Assembly (NCBI RefSeq): GCF_050314255.1
Contig: NZ_JBNPMZ010000016.1
Coordinates: 1-64,000 of the forward strand
Direction: 5' to 3'
Length of the DNA stretch: 64,000 nucleotides
DNA from: Claveliimonas sp034178805
GTDB taxonomy: Bacteria > Bacillota > Clostridia > Lachnospirales > Lachnospiraceae
Under the pieces are notes generated by a model that was not told the DNA's origin, ran no database searches, and saw nothing but the letters and a program-made list of their open reading frames with translations. A program made the position numbers and the translations under genes. This document shows, in pieces, positions 51,279 through 60,594 of this stretch. The stretch's first letter is position 1. Every line of letters begins with the position of its first letter.

Positions 51279-53669
51279 CTAATCTTTTTTTCGTCCTGTC
51301 GCCAGAACACGAATGGAATTCATAACACAGAGCATGGCAACTCCCGTATCTGCAAACACCGCCATCCACATATTCGCAAAGCCCAGAAAGCCCAGAATCA
51401 TGACCAGAGCCTTAACCGTCAGCGCACCGGCTACATTCTGCATAGCAATCCGTCCGGTTGTCCTGGCTATCTCTATGGCCTGGGAAATCGCACTCACAGA
51501 TGAATTCATAAATACAACATCTGCAGCCTCTATAGCCGCATCGGCTCCGCTTCCCATTGCTGCCCCGACATCGGCTCCCGCAAGCACCGGAGCATCATTA
51601 ATTCCATCTCCCACAAAAAGCACTGCCCCATGACGGCTTCGGATATCCTGAAGCTTTGACAGCTTCTCTTCCGGAAGAAGTTTGGCGTATACTTCGTCAA
51701 TTCCTGTTATTCGAGCCACCTCCTGTGCACTGTTCTGAGCATCTCCGGTCAGCATGGCTGTTACCAGATGGTGCTGTTTCATAACCCGAATAGACTCTTT
51801 TGCATCCTCCTTAACGGTATCGGCTATCACCAGATAACCGGCAAATCTTCCTTCCACCGCAACCAGCACTTCTGTTCCGTACTGCTCGTTGTGATAACCA
51901 TCAATATCAACTCCCCGCTCTTTGAGAAAAGTCTGATTACCACACAGGATCTCTTTTCCTTCACATACAGCACGAATGCCCTTTCCGGATATTTCTTCCA
52001 CTCCCTCCGGACGAACAAGCGGAAGCTTTCTCTCCCTGGCAGCCTCCACAATGCTGATTCCTATAGGATGCGTTGAACCAAGTTCGCACTGAGCAGCCAT
52101 TTTCAATATATCATTCATCTCCTGATTCTGATACGGAACGATGCTCTGTACCCGAAACTCTCCTTTTGTAATGGTTCCGGTTTTATCCATAACAACAGCC
52201 TTCACATCCTTTAACGCTTCCAGTGCAACGCCTCCCTTAAACAGAATACCCTGTCGGGACCCTGCTCCGATACCGGAAAAGAATGCCAGCGGCACACTTA
52301 ATACTAATGCACACGGACAACTGATAACCAGGAAGGTAATCGCGGTATATATCCAATGCTTCCAGTCTCCCGTTATAAGTGACGGAATTACTGCCGTTGC
52401 AATAGCCGCCAGTACCACCACCGGTGTATACACTCTTGCAAACCGTGTAATAAAACGGTCCAGCTTTGGCTTTCCTGCCGCCGCATTTTCCACGGAATTT
52501 AAAATTCTGGTCACCATTGACTCACCAAGCGGCTTCATCACTCTCATCTTCAGCAGACCCTGACCATTAACACAGCCTGACAGAAGCTCTGTCCCTTCCT
52601 TCACAGCCACAGGGACAGGTTCCCCGGTTACCGGAGATGTATCCAGCCTGCTCTCCCCGTCAATCACAACTCCATCCAGAGGAATTCTGTCCCCGGGACG
52701 AATGAGCAGGATATCACCAACACATGCCTGCTCTGCCGGAATCACCAGAACCTCCTCACCATTCATCCGGTTCACAACCTCCGGACGCATATCTACCGCA
52801 TCCATAATCTGAGAACGGCTTCGCTCCACTGCCACATGCTCAAATAATTCTCCTATCCGATAAAACAGCATAACACCCACTGCCTCTGCGAAATCACCGA
52901 TAGCCAGAGCAGCCAGTGTAGCAATACTCATAAGGAAATTCTCATCAAACACTCTTCCCTTTAAGAGATTTGAAAATGCCGTCCTTACAATCTCCTGCCC
53001 CAACGCCAGGTAGGCAATCAGAAATACAATTCGGAAATAGATTGTCTCAACGCCTGTCTGTTTCATAATCACTCCTGCGGCAAAAAGAACTGCTCCTCCG
53101 ATAATAGGCAGAAGATCTGATTTATTTTCCGCAAAGAATCCTCGTTTTCCCACATGGTTTTCTCCAGTCTTTCTTTCTGCTTTTACTTCTTCCCTTGGTG
53201 TTACGGTCACTTCGCTTTCTATGGAACTGCATATCTCCTGAAACTTCGGCAGCAGCTCTTCCTGATGATCAGCCGCCACCCGAAGCTGTTTTGTGGCAAA
53301 TGTAATACTTGCCATCTTTACACCCGGCAGCTCCTGTATCTTCTTCTCCATCTTAGCGGCACAATTGGCACAGCCCAAATTCTCCAGAATATATACTCTC
53401 TGTTCCACACCGGCAGATACAGATGTAAAATCCGGTTCATGATGATGTTTATGATGCCCATGGTCATGGTGATGTTCATGGTGCTCCTCATGATCATGAT
53501 GATGACCACAGCAGCATTTTTCATCGTGTTCATGGTGATGATGTTCGTGTCCGCAGCCACATTTTTCATCGTGATGGTGCTCATGACCGCATCCACATTC
53601 TTCATCGTGGTGATGTTCGTGACCACAGCCACAATTGCAGCTTTCTCTGTTTTTATCTATTTCTGTCAT
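51279..53669 (-). CDS. zntA: Zinc/cadmium/lead P1B-type ATPase with His-rich repeat tail
   Basis: A 796-aa metal exporter from the ATG at 53669 (AGGAGGAGAGAT upstream). The first 80 residues are an array of CGCGHEHHHDE-like units very rich in His, Cys and acidic residues. Then comes an HMA domain with GCANCAAKME, the membrane CPC motif (SCPCALVLSVPLAF), the phosphorylation site DKTGTITKG, GDGINDAP and the C-terminal DTGVAMLCVMNSIR characteristic of zinc-type pumps. An ArsR operator overlaps its leader, so it is probably metal-induced. The tail may buffer or deliver zinc. Confidence 0.95.
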   Translation of the reverse strand: MTEIDKNRESCNCGCGHEHHHDEECGCGHEHHHDEKCGCGHEHHHHEHDEKCCCGHHHDHEEHHEHHHDHGHHKHHHEPDFTSVSAGVEQRVYILENLGCANCAAKMEKKIQELPGVKMASITFATKQLRVAADHQEELLPKFQEICSSIESEVTVTPREEVKAERKTGENHVGKRGFFAENKSDLLPIIGGAVLFAAGVIMKQTGVETIYFRIVFLIAYLALGQEIVRTAFSNLLKGRVFDENFLMSIATLAALAIGDFAEAVGVMLFYRIGELFEHVAVERSRSQIMDAVDMRPEVVNRMNGEEVLVIPAEQACVGDILLIRPGDRIPLDGVVIDGESRLDTSPVTGEPVPVAVKEGTELLSGCVNGQGLLKMRVMKPLGESMVTRILNSVENAAAGKPKLDRFITRFARVYTPVVVLAAIATAVIPSLITGDWKHWIYTAITFLVISCPCALVLSVPLAFFSGIGAGSRQGILFKGGVALEALKDVKAVVMDKTGTITKGEFRVQSIVPYQNQEMNDILKMAAQCELGSTHPIGISIVEAARERKLPLVRPEGVEEISGKGIRAVCEGKEILCGNQTFLKERGVDIDGYHNEQYGTEVLVAVEGRFAGYLVIADTVKEDAKESIRVMKQHHLVTAMLTGDAQNSAQEVARITGIDEVYAKLLPEEKLSKLQDIRSRHGAVLFVGDGINDAPVLAGADVGAAMGSGADAAIEAADVVFMNSSVSAISQAIEIARTTGRIAMQNVAGALTVKALVMILGFLGFANMWMAVFADTGVAMLCVMNSIRVLATGRKKD

Positions 53670-53686
53670 ATCTCTCCTCCTATACA

Positions 53687-53703
53687 TATGAATATCTGTT
53701 CAT
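53687..53703 (-). promoter_or_regulatory. SmtB/ArsR operator in front of zntA
   Basis: On the minus strand this reads ATGAACAGATATTCATA. It differs at only two bases from the copy in front of arsR (51121-51137). It lies 18 nt upstream of the zntA start and extends into the inverted repeat ATATGAA / TTCATAT. This links both ATPases to the same repressor. Confidence 0.85.
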
Positions 53704-53837
53704 ATGTTCATAATTAAATATAAACATAGTTTTAGATAAATGTCAAGAGAGATTTTCAAAGTTTTCATATAACAAAAATCTCTGATAACCAACCCCTTTA
53801 CCGAGTTCTGCCATCAGAGATTTTTCCATCTTATTTT

Positions 53838-54392
53838 CTAACCATTCTGGTTCGCTTTATTCGCACGTTTCTTCTTTGCCAGGCATTCCATCAATTCATT
53901 TTCTCCCTCAAAGATTCGGGAAATACGGAAATTTTTCTGAATCGTGTATACATGTTCATCCTGGAATACTTCCTCGAAAAGTTCCTTCGGATTCTTCACA
54001 TCACGCATGCCCGGACGCTCTACTCCATCTGCTTTTACCGCAACTGTTCCATCAAATACGATAGAACTTCCCTTTACTGTGGAACGGGTCACATTAAGAA
54101 CCTTGTAATAAATGAACTCGTTTCCTGCACGGGAACTGTACGTCGGATAATAAATATACACATCGTCACCTACCAGAAATATACGATATGTAGAATTAAT
54201 AAACACATCATAAAAAAGTGACAACATAATAATAAAGATTGCAAATACGCATACGGTAAATATCGGGATGCTGTGTACAAAATAATTTGACACGACTGCG
54301 GAAATAAATATCGCCGCAACACTGACTCCCAGTACCGTCATCAGATACCCTCTTCTGACATCCATAATTGTTCTTGTCTGTTTCAGTTCCAT
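53838..54392 (-). CDS. Membrane protein of unknown function, 184 aa
   Basis: From the ATG at 54392 (AAGGAGGAC upstream) this is a 184-aa protein with two membrane helices at about 15-60 (YLMTVLGVSVAAIFISAVVS; FTVCVFAIFIIMLSLFYDV), then a soluble beta-rich domain (YRIFLVGDDVYIYYPTYSS; VFDGTVAVKADG) and a basic tail ending KKKRANKANQNG. The pattern of two helices and a beta domain resembles PH-like membrane proteins, but I cannot name a family. It follows lpd by 25 nt. Confidence 0.82.
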   Translation of the reverse strand: MELKQTRTIMDVRRGYLMTVLGVSVAAIFISAVVSNYFVHSIPIFTVCVFAIFIIMLSLFYDVFINSTYRIFLVGDDVYIYYPTYSSRAGNEFIYYKVLNVTRSTVKGSSIVFDGTVAVKADGVERPGMRDVKNPKELFEEVFQDEHVYTIQKNFRISRIFEGENELMECLAKKKRANKANQNG

Positions 54393-54417
54393 GATTTTGT
54401 CCTCCTTCTCTCTCCTT

Positions 54418-55830
54418 TTACTTCCTGCTATTTTCAACTGCACATGAAATAGCCTCGTTAAATGTAGGATGCGCACGCATCGCATACATTAACTGCCTTG
54501 ATGTAAGGCCATTGGCCAGTGCAGTAGCAAGCTCACCAATCATGTCCGTTGCTCTCGGACACATAAGCTGTGCTCCCAGAATTACATCACTGTCTGCCGC
54601 GAAAAGCACTTTGATAAATCCCTGTTCCTCTTTCGTAATGATAGACTGACCGTTGCCATTCATTACATATCTGCCGCAGCGCACCGGAACACTCTTGCGC
54701 CTTGCCTCTTCTTCGGTAAGTCCCACAGAGGCAATCTCCGGTTCCGTATAGAGACAGCTCGGCACGATCGATATTGGGGTAAACAGGCAGCTCGGAACCA
54801 TAGATAATATAACCGATGGCTTCAGATTATTCATCCTCTCCACCACATAGGTAGCCTCTGCCGATGCCACATGGGCAAGCTGAATGCCTTCTATGACATC
54901 TCCCACCGCATATATTCCCGGAATGCTGGTCATAAAGAATTCGTCTACCACAATTTTCCCTTTTTCCAGTTTAATAGGAACACTCGGATCAAAGAGTCCC
55001 TCGGTATTGGCACTTCTTCCAACCGACACCAGTACACCTTCCACTACGATTTCCTGATTGCTTCCATGGCTGACAAACCGGCATCCCAGTCCGTCTTCCT
55101 TCTGCTCTACTCTCTCCAGAATACTTTCTTTGTAAATCTTAATGCCCCGGTGTGCCAGCATTTCCTCCAGTGTCTGGGAAAACTCCAGATCCATATTCGG
55201 AAGCAGGCGGTCGGAAATCTCAATAATCGTTACGTCTGTTCCCAATGCATTGAATACCGTAGCAAGCTCCAGACCAATCACGCCACCTCCCAGAATCAGG
55301 AGGCTTTTATACTGACTTTCATTGGAAGTCAGAAGCTCTTCACTGGTCATGACTCCCGGAAGTTCCATTCCCGGAATATCAGCCATATTCGCCTTTGCCC
55401 CGGTAGCTATCAGAATATTTTTTCCAAGATAATCTGTGGCTGTCCCTTCAGAATCCGTCACCCGAACCCGCCTGTTGCCTATGATCCTGGCATCTCCATG
55501 AATAACAGTAACTCCAAGCACTTCAAATTCTTTTTCCAGATCCTCCCGCATCTCTGCCGCAGACAGATCCTTATATTCATAAATTTTCTGCAGATCAAAA
55601 CTCACCTTCTCCGCAGAAAGACCGAATTTCTCACATTCTTTCATTTCCCGGTACAATGTAGCCGCATGAAGCAGCGCCTTAGTAGAAATACATCCCCTGT
55701 TAATACAGGTTCCTCCTACCGGTCCCCGGTCAATGATCGCAGCCTTCATTCCCAGACCTGCAGCTTTTTTTGCCGCCACATAACCGCCCGGTCCTGCACC
55801 GACGATCAATAAATCATACCTTGTCTCCAT
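54418..55830 (-). CDS. lpdA: Dihydrolipoyl dehydrogenase
   Basis: A flavin disulfide reductase that reoxidises the lipoyl arm of 2-oxo acid or glycine-cleavage complexes. The 470-aa protein has the FAD motif VGAGPGGYVAA, the redox disulfide GGTCINRGCISTKALLH, the NAD motif LGGGVIGLELA and the C-terminal His-Glu pair AHPTFNEAI. No other complex subunit or lipoyl protein lies nearby. Just before the dimerisation domain, MVPSCLFTP is followed by IVPSCLYTEPEIASVG: the family has this block once, so one copy looks like a short in-frame duplication. Confidence 0.93.
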   Translation of the reverse strand: METRYDLLIVGAGPGGYVAAKKAAGLGMKAAIIDRGPVGGTCINRGCISTKALLHAATLYREMKECEKFGLSAEKVSFDLQKIYEYKDLSAAEMREDLEKEFEVLGVTVIHGDARIIGNRRVRVTDSEGTATDYLGKNILIATGAKANMADIPGMELPGVMTSEELLTSNESQYKSLLILGGGVIGLELATVFNALGTDVTIIEISDRLLPNMDLEFSQTLEEMLAHRGIKIYKESILERVEQKEDGLGCRFVSHGSNQEIVVEGVLVSVGRSANTEGLFDPSVPIKLEKGKIVVDEFFMTSIPGIYAVGDVIEGIQLAHVASAEATYVVERMNNLKPSVILSMVPSCLFTPISIVPSCLYTEPEIASVGLTEEEARRKSVPVRCGRYVMNGNGQSIITKEEQGFIKVLFAADSDVILGAQLMCPRATDMIGELATALANGLTSRQLMYAMRAHPTFNEAISCAVENSRK

Positions 55831-55855
55831 ACAAAATCCCCCAATATGTAATACA

Positions 55856-56524
55856 CTATTCTATCTGCCAGTCAATCGGCTCCAATCCATTTGCCACAAG
55901 GAAATCATTCGTTTTACTGAATGGTTTACTTCCAAAAAATCCCCGATATGCAGATAATGGACTGGGGTGCGGTGCCTCCAGTATCAAATGTTTCGGATTA
56001 TGAAGCATAGCTTTTTTTCTCTGTGCCGGAGCCCCCCATAATATAAATACAATCGGTCTGTCCTGACTGTTCAGCGCCATAATCGCGGCATCAGTAAATT
56101 CCTCCCATCCGATTCCCCGATGGGAATTCGCCTGATGCGCCCGCACCGTCAGCACTGTGTTCAGCATCAGCACTCCCTGCTTTGCCCATTTCACCAGATA
56201 GCCGTGATCCGGAATCGTACATCCCAGATCATCATGAAGCTCCTTATAAATATTCACCAGCGAAGGCGGAATATCCACGCCTTTCTTTACGGAAAAACAC
56301 AGCCCGTGTGCCTGTCCCACATTATGATATGGATCCTGCCCCAGAATCACCACCTTAACCTCCTTAAGAGGCGTCAGATGAAATGCATTGAAAATGTCAT
56401 CTGCCGGTGGAAATACAAGATGCGTACGGTACTCCTCATTTACCTTATTGAATAGTTCTTTATAATATGGCTTTTTAAACTCTCCTTTCAGAGCCTCCAG
56501 CCAGTCATTATTAATTGCTGCCAT
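55856..56524 (-). CDS. ung: Uracil-DNA glycosylase
   Basis: Ung removes uracil from DNA in base-excision repair. From the ATG at 56524 it is 222 aa, with the water-activating motif GQDPYHNVGQAHGLCFSV, the active-site loop HPSPLSAYRGF and the DNA-intercalating leucine region. The frame extends to a TTG at 56545, but the ATG gives the family N-terminus MAAINNDWLEAL with GAGG upstream. It lies 27 nt past hisF in the same direction. Confidence 0.95.
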   Translation of the reverse strand: MAAINNDWLEALKGEFKKPYYKELFNKVNEEYRTHLVFPPADDIFNAFHLTPLKEVKVVILGQDPYHNVGQAHGLCFSVKKGVDIPPSLVNIYKELHDDLGCTIPDHGYLVKWAKQGVLMLNTVLTVRAHQANSHRGIGWEEFTDAAIMALNSQDRPIVFILWGAPAQRKKAMLHNPKHLILEAPHPSPLSAYRGFFGSKPFSKTNDFLVANGLEPIDWQIE

Positions 56525-56551
56525 ACAACTATATCCTCTCTTCAAAGCATC

Positions 56552-57313
56552 CTAAAGCCGCACCGATACTCCCTCCCGGCGCAGGTATTCTTTTACCTCT
56601 TTAATCTCAAGCTCTTTATAATGAAACAGAGATGCCGCAAGCGCCGCATCTGCCTTGCCTTCTGTGAGCGCGTCCTTAAAATGTTCCAGTGTTCCTGCTC
56701 CTCCTGAAGCAATCACAGGAATGGATACTTCCTCCGCAATGGCTCTCGTCAGTTCCAGATCGTATCCTGCCTTGGTTCCGTCACAGTCCATACTGGTCAG
56801 AAGTATCTCACCGGCTCCTAATTTTTCAACCTTGGCTGCCCATTCCAGCGCATCGATTCCCACATCAATTCGTCCGCCGTTCTTGTAAATATTCCAGCCG
56901 CTTCCATCTGCTCTGCGTTTGGCGTCAATCGCCACCACTACACACTGACTGCCGAATTTTTCTGCAGCCTCGGAAATCAGGTTCGGAGTATTAATTGCAG
57001 AAGAGTTGATAGATATCTTATCCGCACCTTCCCGCAGAAGTGCCTTAAAATCTTCCACCGTACGGATACCTCCGCCAACCGTAAATGGAATGAATACCGT
57101 CTCTGCCACCTTCCTTACCATATCAACTACTGTTTGTCTTGCATCAGAGGATGCTGTAATATCCAAAAATACCAGTTCATCTGCCCCTGCTTTATCATAG
57201 GCCTTTCCAATCTCCACCGGATCACCGGCATCCTTCAGATCTACAAAATTTACCCCTTTTACCACCCGACCGTTATGAACGTCCAGGCAGGGAATAATTC
57301 TCTTCGTATGCAT
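56552..57313 (-). CDS. hisF: Imidazole glycerol phosphate synthase, cyclase subunit
   Basis: HisF joins PRFAR with ammonia from HisH to make IGP (histidine) and AICAR (purine). The 253-aa TIM barrel has the catalytic Asp residues in PCLDVHNGRVVKG and VVAIDAKRR. The ATG at 57313 has GGAGG nearby, and the frame opens earlier without a site. It is 16 nt after hisH. Only these two his genes are present in the window; the rest of the pathway is elsewhere or absent. Confidence 0.96.
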   Translation of the reverse strand: MHTKRIIPCLDVHNGRVVKGVNFVDLKDAGDPVEIGKAYDKAGADELVFLDITASSDARQTVVDMVRKVAETVFIPFTVGGGIRTVEDFKALLREGADKISINSSAINTPNLISEAAEKFGSQCVVVAIDAKRRADGSGWNIYKNGGRIDVGIDALEWAAKVEKLGAGEILLTSMDCDGTKAGYDLELTRAIAEEVSIPVIASGGAGTLEHFKDALTEGKADAALAASLFHYKELEIKEVKEYLRREGVSVRL

Positions 57314-57329
57314 TCCGTCTGTCCTCCAT

Positions 57330-57935
57330 CTATAATTCCACAAAATTTTTCAATATCTGTATACCAATATCACTGCTCTTTTCCGGATGGAACTGACAGG
57401 CAAATACATTATCCTTCTCAACAGAAGCATGAATAGTTGTACTGTATTCCGTAGTTGCCGTTACAATATCTTCGTCCTCCGCTTTCAGATAGTAGGAATG
57501 AACAAAATATACATATGGATTCTCCGGCAGTCCCCGGAACAGCCGACCCTCCCTCGGGAAATCCAGTGAATTCCATCCCATATGAGGAATCTTAAGTCCT
57601 TCCTTATCCGGGATCCTGAGTATCTCGCCTTTTAATATGCCCAGTCCTTCCACTCCGGGTGTTTCTTCACTGCGTTCAAACAAAAGCTGGAGACCCAGAC
57701 AGATGCCAAGAAACGGTGTTTTTTTATCCACCACCTGATGGATAATTTCATCCAATCCATATTGACGGAGCTTGCCCATAGCATCACCAAAGGCGCCTAC
57801 TCCCGGAAGAATCACCTTATCCGCACGTAAAATCGTTTCTTTGTCACGGGTAATCTCCACCTCCTGTCCCAGAAGCTGCATAGCTTTTTCAACGCTTTTA
57901 ATATTACCCGCATCATAATCTATCATTGCAATCAT
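57330..57935 (-). CDS. hisH: Imidazole glycerol phosphate synthase, glutaminase subunit
   Basis: HisH is the class I glutaminase that supplies ammonia to HisF. The 201-aa protein has the nucleophile elbow GICLGLQLLFE (Cys), and the His-Glu pair in FHPEKSSD. The ATG at 57935 is chosen from the GGACAGG upstream and the conserved MIAMIDYDAGNIKSV. It starts right after the terminator of the downstream two-component system, as the first gene of hisH-hisF-ung. Confidence 0.96.
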   Translation of the reverse strand: MIAMIDYDAGNIKSVEKAMQLLGQEVEITRDKETILRADKVILPGVGAFGDAMGKLRQYGLDEIIHQVVDKKTPFLGICLGLQLLFERSEETPGVEGLGILKGEILRIPDKEGLKIPHMGWNSLDFPREGRLFRGLPENPYVYFVHSYYLKAEDEDIVTATTEYSTTIHASVEKDNVFACQFHPEKSSDIGIQILKNFVEL

Positions 57936-57982
57936 AATCGTCCTGTCCTTTCTCATTTCTTTTTTAGTTTATCATATGTACG

Positions 57983-58025
57983 AAAAAAAAGAAACGATGA
58001 AAGTACAGGAACCCCATCGTTTCTT
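57983..58025 (-). terminator. Terminator of the two-component system
   Basis: On the minus strand AAGAAACGATG and CATCGTTTCTT form an 11-bp stem around a 17-base loop, followed by eight T residues, six bases past the histidine kinase stop codon. Confidence 0.85.
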
Positions 58026-58030
58026 CTTTT

Positions 58031-59497
58031 CTATTTTACATCAAGTTCGAACCAAAATTCAACCCCATTATCATAATTATTTACGCCGTACTTCTGATGA
58101 AAGGAATCCATAATAGCCTTTACAATGGATAAACCAATTCCATTCCCTCCGTATTCCCGGGTATGAGCCTTGTCCACCTTATAGAATTTGTCCCAGATAT
58201 GACCAATATCTTCTTCCGGAATAGGATTTCCTGTATTGAATACTGTAACTTTTGCCTTATCCGATTCCTTCCGTATCCGTATCTCTATTACCCGATCACC
58301 GGACACATGATTAAAAGCATTGCTCACATAGTTTCTCACAACCTGCTCTACTTTGAATTCATCCGCCCAGACATATACCGGTTCTGTCTCCAGAAAGTTT
58401 ACCCTGACCTCCTTAGACTGCGCCATAATCTCCATACTCTGCAACACACCTCTGATCAGCTCCGTCAGGTTAAATCTGGAAAACTCTACATTTTCATCTC
58501 CGAACTCCAGCTGATTCAGTGCCAGAAGACTCTTGACCATCTGATTCATCTTAGCCGCCTCATCCATGATTACATCACAATAAAACTCACGGCTCTCAGG
58601 GTCATCACTGACCCCTTCCTTCAATCCTTCCGCATAACCCTGAATCAGAGCAATCGGCGTCTTCAGTTCATGGGATACATTGCCAAAGAAATCGCCCCGC
58701 ATCTGTTCCAGTTTTTCCTTCTGTTCAATATCTTTCTGCAGATGATAATTGGCCGTTTTCAAATCTGTAATTGCTTTCTCAAGCTTCTCCGACATACGAT
58801 TGAAATTCTCACCCAGAATACCAATCTCATCATCTCTGTCACTGGCATATTTTGCATCAAAATCCAGATCAGCCATCTTCACAGACAATGCTGCGAGCTC
58901 CAGAATCGGGTCTGTCAGCCATTTGGAAAAGAACCATACCAGAAGACTGCACACCACAATCATAATCGAACCCACATAAATCAGGAACCGGTTTGATAAT
59001 TGTACACTGGCCTGAATACTCTCCAGCGGGCTGCTGATAACTACATAATATCCATCTCCCAGGCTTCCCCTCATCCGCAGATTTTCCGTGGTGCCGCTCC
59101 TCCCCCGGGATTGACTGATTTCATAAAAATCCGTACGATTCAGGATGATATCATTCTCCGGGGATTGGTTCAGAAGGAATTCATATAATTGCTGAGTCAG
59201 ATCCTCTGTATCGGGTACATTGGCATAAGCCTTCTGTTCTGTAGTATTCGCAACCAGGAAAAACATATTATTCTCTGCTGCCATCTGAAACAGTTCCTTC
59301 ACTGTATCATCATCCTGAAGACTGTCCTCTGTCACCGCTTCTTTCAGCCGTTCGTACATGGCAATGAACTTCGCCTGTTTATCCCTGACATAATAGGGCT
59401 CCAGAAAATTCACATTCACAATCAGCATCAGAAAAAGCATGCAAATGATAAGTCCTATGAAGCCCCCCGTCATCTGCCGTTTGATTGAATGTCTCAT
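58031..59497 (-). CDS. Sensor histidine kinase
   Basis: A 488-aa kinase with two membrane helices (about 10-30 and 170-192) flanking an extracellular sensor of about 140 residues, a HAMP domain, a HisKA domain with the phospho-His in GNVSHELKTPIALI and a HATPase with RNYVSNAFNHV (N box), FNTGNPIPEE and GGNGIGLSIVKAI (G2). The start overlaps the end of the response regulator by four bases. The signal is not known; the sensor region matches no family I recognise. Confidence 0.93.
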   Translation of the reverse strand: MRHSIKRQMTGGFIGLIICMLFLMLIVNVNFLEPYYVRDKQAKFIAMYERLKEAVTEDSLQDDDTVKELFQMAAENNMFFLVANTTEQKAYANVPDTEDLTQQLYEFLLNQSPENDIILNRTDFYEISQSRGRSGTTENLRMRGSLGDGYYVVISSPLESIQASVQLSNRFLIYVGSIMIVVCSLLVWFFSKWLTDPILELAALSVKMADLDFDAKYASDRDDEIGILGENFNRMSEKLEKAITDLKTANYHLQKDIEQKEKLEQMRGDFFGNVSHELKTPIALIQGYAEGLKEGVSDDPESREFYCDVIMDEAAKMNQMVKSLLALNQLEFGDENVEFSRFNLTELIRGVLQSMEIMAQSKEVRVNFLETEPVYVWADEFKVEQVVRNYVSNAFNHVSGDRVIEIRIRKESDKAKVTVFNTGNPIPEEDIGHIWDKFYKVDKAHTREYGGNGIGLSIVKAIMDSFHQKYGVNNYDNGVEFWFELDVK

Positions 59498-60174
59498 GGT
59501 GTCACCTCGAATTTATAGCCCATGCCCCACACCGTCTTAATATAGTCTCCTTTGTCTCCCAATTTGCTGCGGAGTTTCTTTACATGCGTATCGATTGTCC
59601 TTGCATCTCCGAAATAATCATAATTCCATACATTATTCAAAATCTTTTCTCTGGAAAGTGCGATTCCCTGATTCTCTGCAAAGTAAGTCAGAAGCTCAAA
59701 CTCTTTATAGCTCAGCTCCACCGGATTACCGTCAATACGAACAATATGAGCAGCCTTATTAATCTCAATATCTCCTGCCCGGATAATATCCTCTTCCGTC
59801 ATTCCATGTACCCGCCGCAAAATAGCAGACACTCTTGCCACCAGAATCTTCGGGCTGAACGGCTTGGAAATATACTCATCCACGCCAAGCTCAAAGCCCT
59901 GCAGCTCGTCCCTCTCCTCCGAACGCGCCGTCAGCATGATAATCGGTACCTTGGAAGACTGGCGGATCTCCCTGCACACCTGCCATCCGTCCATATGCGG
60001 CATCATAACATCCAGAATGATCAGCGCGATATCCTTATGCTCATAGAAAATATCCATGGCTTCAAGTCCATCTCCCGCTTCCCGCACAATGTATCCCTCT
60101 CTCTCCAAAAAGTCACGGACCAGCTTGCGCATCCTGCTCTCATCATCAACAACCAGAATTTGTAATCTATCCAT
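59494..60174 (-). CDS. OmpR/PhoB-type response regulator
   Basis: A 226-aa response regulator: receiver domain (1-115) with acidic DDE, phospho-Asp in ALIILDVMMPHMDG, and Lys in ISKPFSPKIL; C-terminal winged helix (135-226: LSYKEFELLTYFAENQGIALSREKILNNVWNYDYFGDARTIDTHVKKLRSKLGD). The ATG at 60174 is preferred: AGGTGA is eight bases upstream, while the GTG at 60186 lies inside that site. It is the first gene of the regulator-kinase pair, with no metal or antibiotic genes beside it to reveal the target. Confidence 0.95.
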   Translation of the reverse strand: MDRLQILVVDDESRMRKLVRDFLEREGYIVREAGDGLEAMDIFYEHKDIALIILDVMMPHMDGWQVCREIRQSSKVPIIMLTARSEERDELQGFELGVDEYISKPFSPKILVARVSAILRRVHGMTEEDIIRAGDIEINKAAHIVRIDGNPVELSYKEFELLTYFAENQGIALSREKILNNVWNYDYFGDARTIDTHVKKLRSKLGDKGDYIKTVWGMGYKFEVTP

Positions 60175-60324
60175 ATAATCAGTCACCTCACCATTTGCTT
60201 TTCATTTTCCTAATCATAACACGTATTTATGACTCTTTTGTGAAATAATTGTAGATTTCTCAAAAATGTGGTATTCTTGTTAAAGTGATGTAAAATGATA
60301 TGTTAACATGAGGAGAACACGAGA

Positions 60325-60594
60325 ATGAATTGCCCAAAATGTGGAAATGAATTGAGAATCAGTAAAAAAGACCCCAGCTTTGGTCTTTGTGACAACTGCC
60401 GTAAAAAATTCCGTCTTCCTGAGGAACCCGTGCACCAGGAAGAAGAAGAGCATTATCCAAAGTATGCAAATATCCCTCCGAAAAAAGTTCGGGAAAAACG
60501 GGAAAGAGAAATGAGACGTGCCTATGATGAGTTGCTTGCCATCGGTGAAGAAGAACGCAAAAAGAAAAAGAAGAAATTTCTGTTCTTCGGATAA
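60325..60594 (+). CDS. Small zinc-ribbon protein, 89 aa
   Basis: The N-terminal 30 residues (MNCPKCGNELRISKKDPSFGLCDNCRKKF) form a C4 zinc ribbon with two CxxC pairs. The rest is highly charged and helical, ending in a lysine run then FLFFG. GAGGAG lies before the ATG, and a weak promoter (TTGTTA-16-TATGTT, about 60278-60305) is upstream. Function unknown; the ribbon suggests binding to nucleic acid or a protein. It is divergent from the two-component system. Confidence 0.82.
   Translation: MNCPKCGNELRISKKDPSFGLCDNCRKKFRLPEEPVHQEEEEHYPKYANIPPKKVREKREREMRRAYDELLAIGEEERKKKKKKFLFFG

Noticed and set aside
53430..53640. Short direct repeats that could suggest a CRISPR array
   Set aside because: The repeats encode the CGCGHEHHHDE units of zntA, with no spacer structure; no CRISPR array was found in the window.
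53154..53717. A plus-strand frame rich in Met/Val runs opposite the zntA His-rich tail
   Set aside because: The Met/Val runs are the complement of His/Asp codons in zntA; there is no start signal and no independent support.
54871..55812. A 313-codon frame opposite lpdA
   Set aside because: Antisense to a clear enzyme gene, with shadow-type composition and no promoter or binding site.
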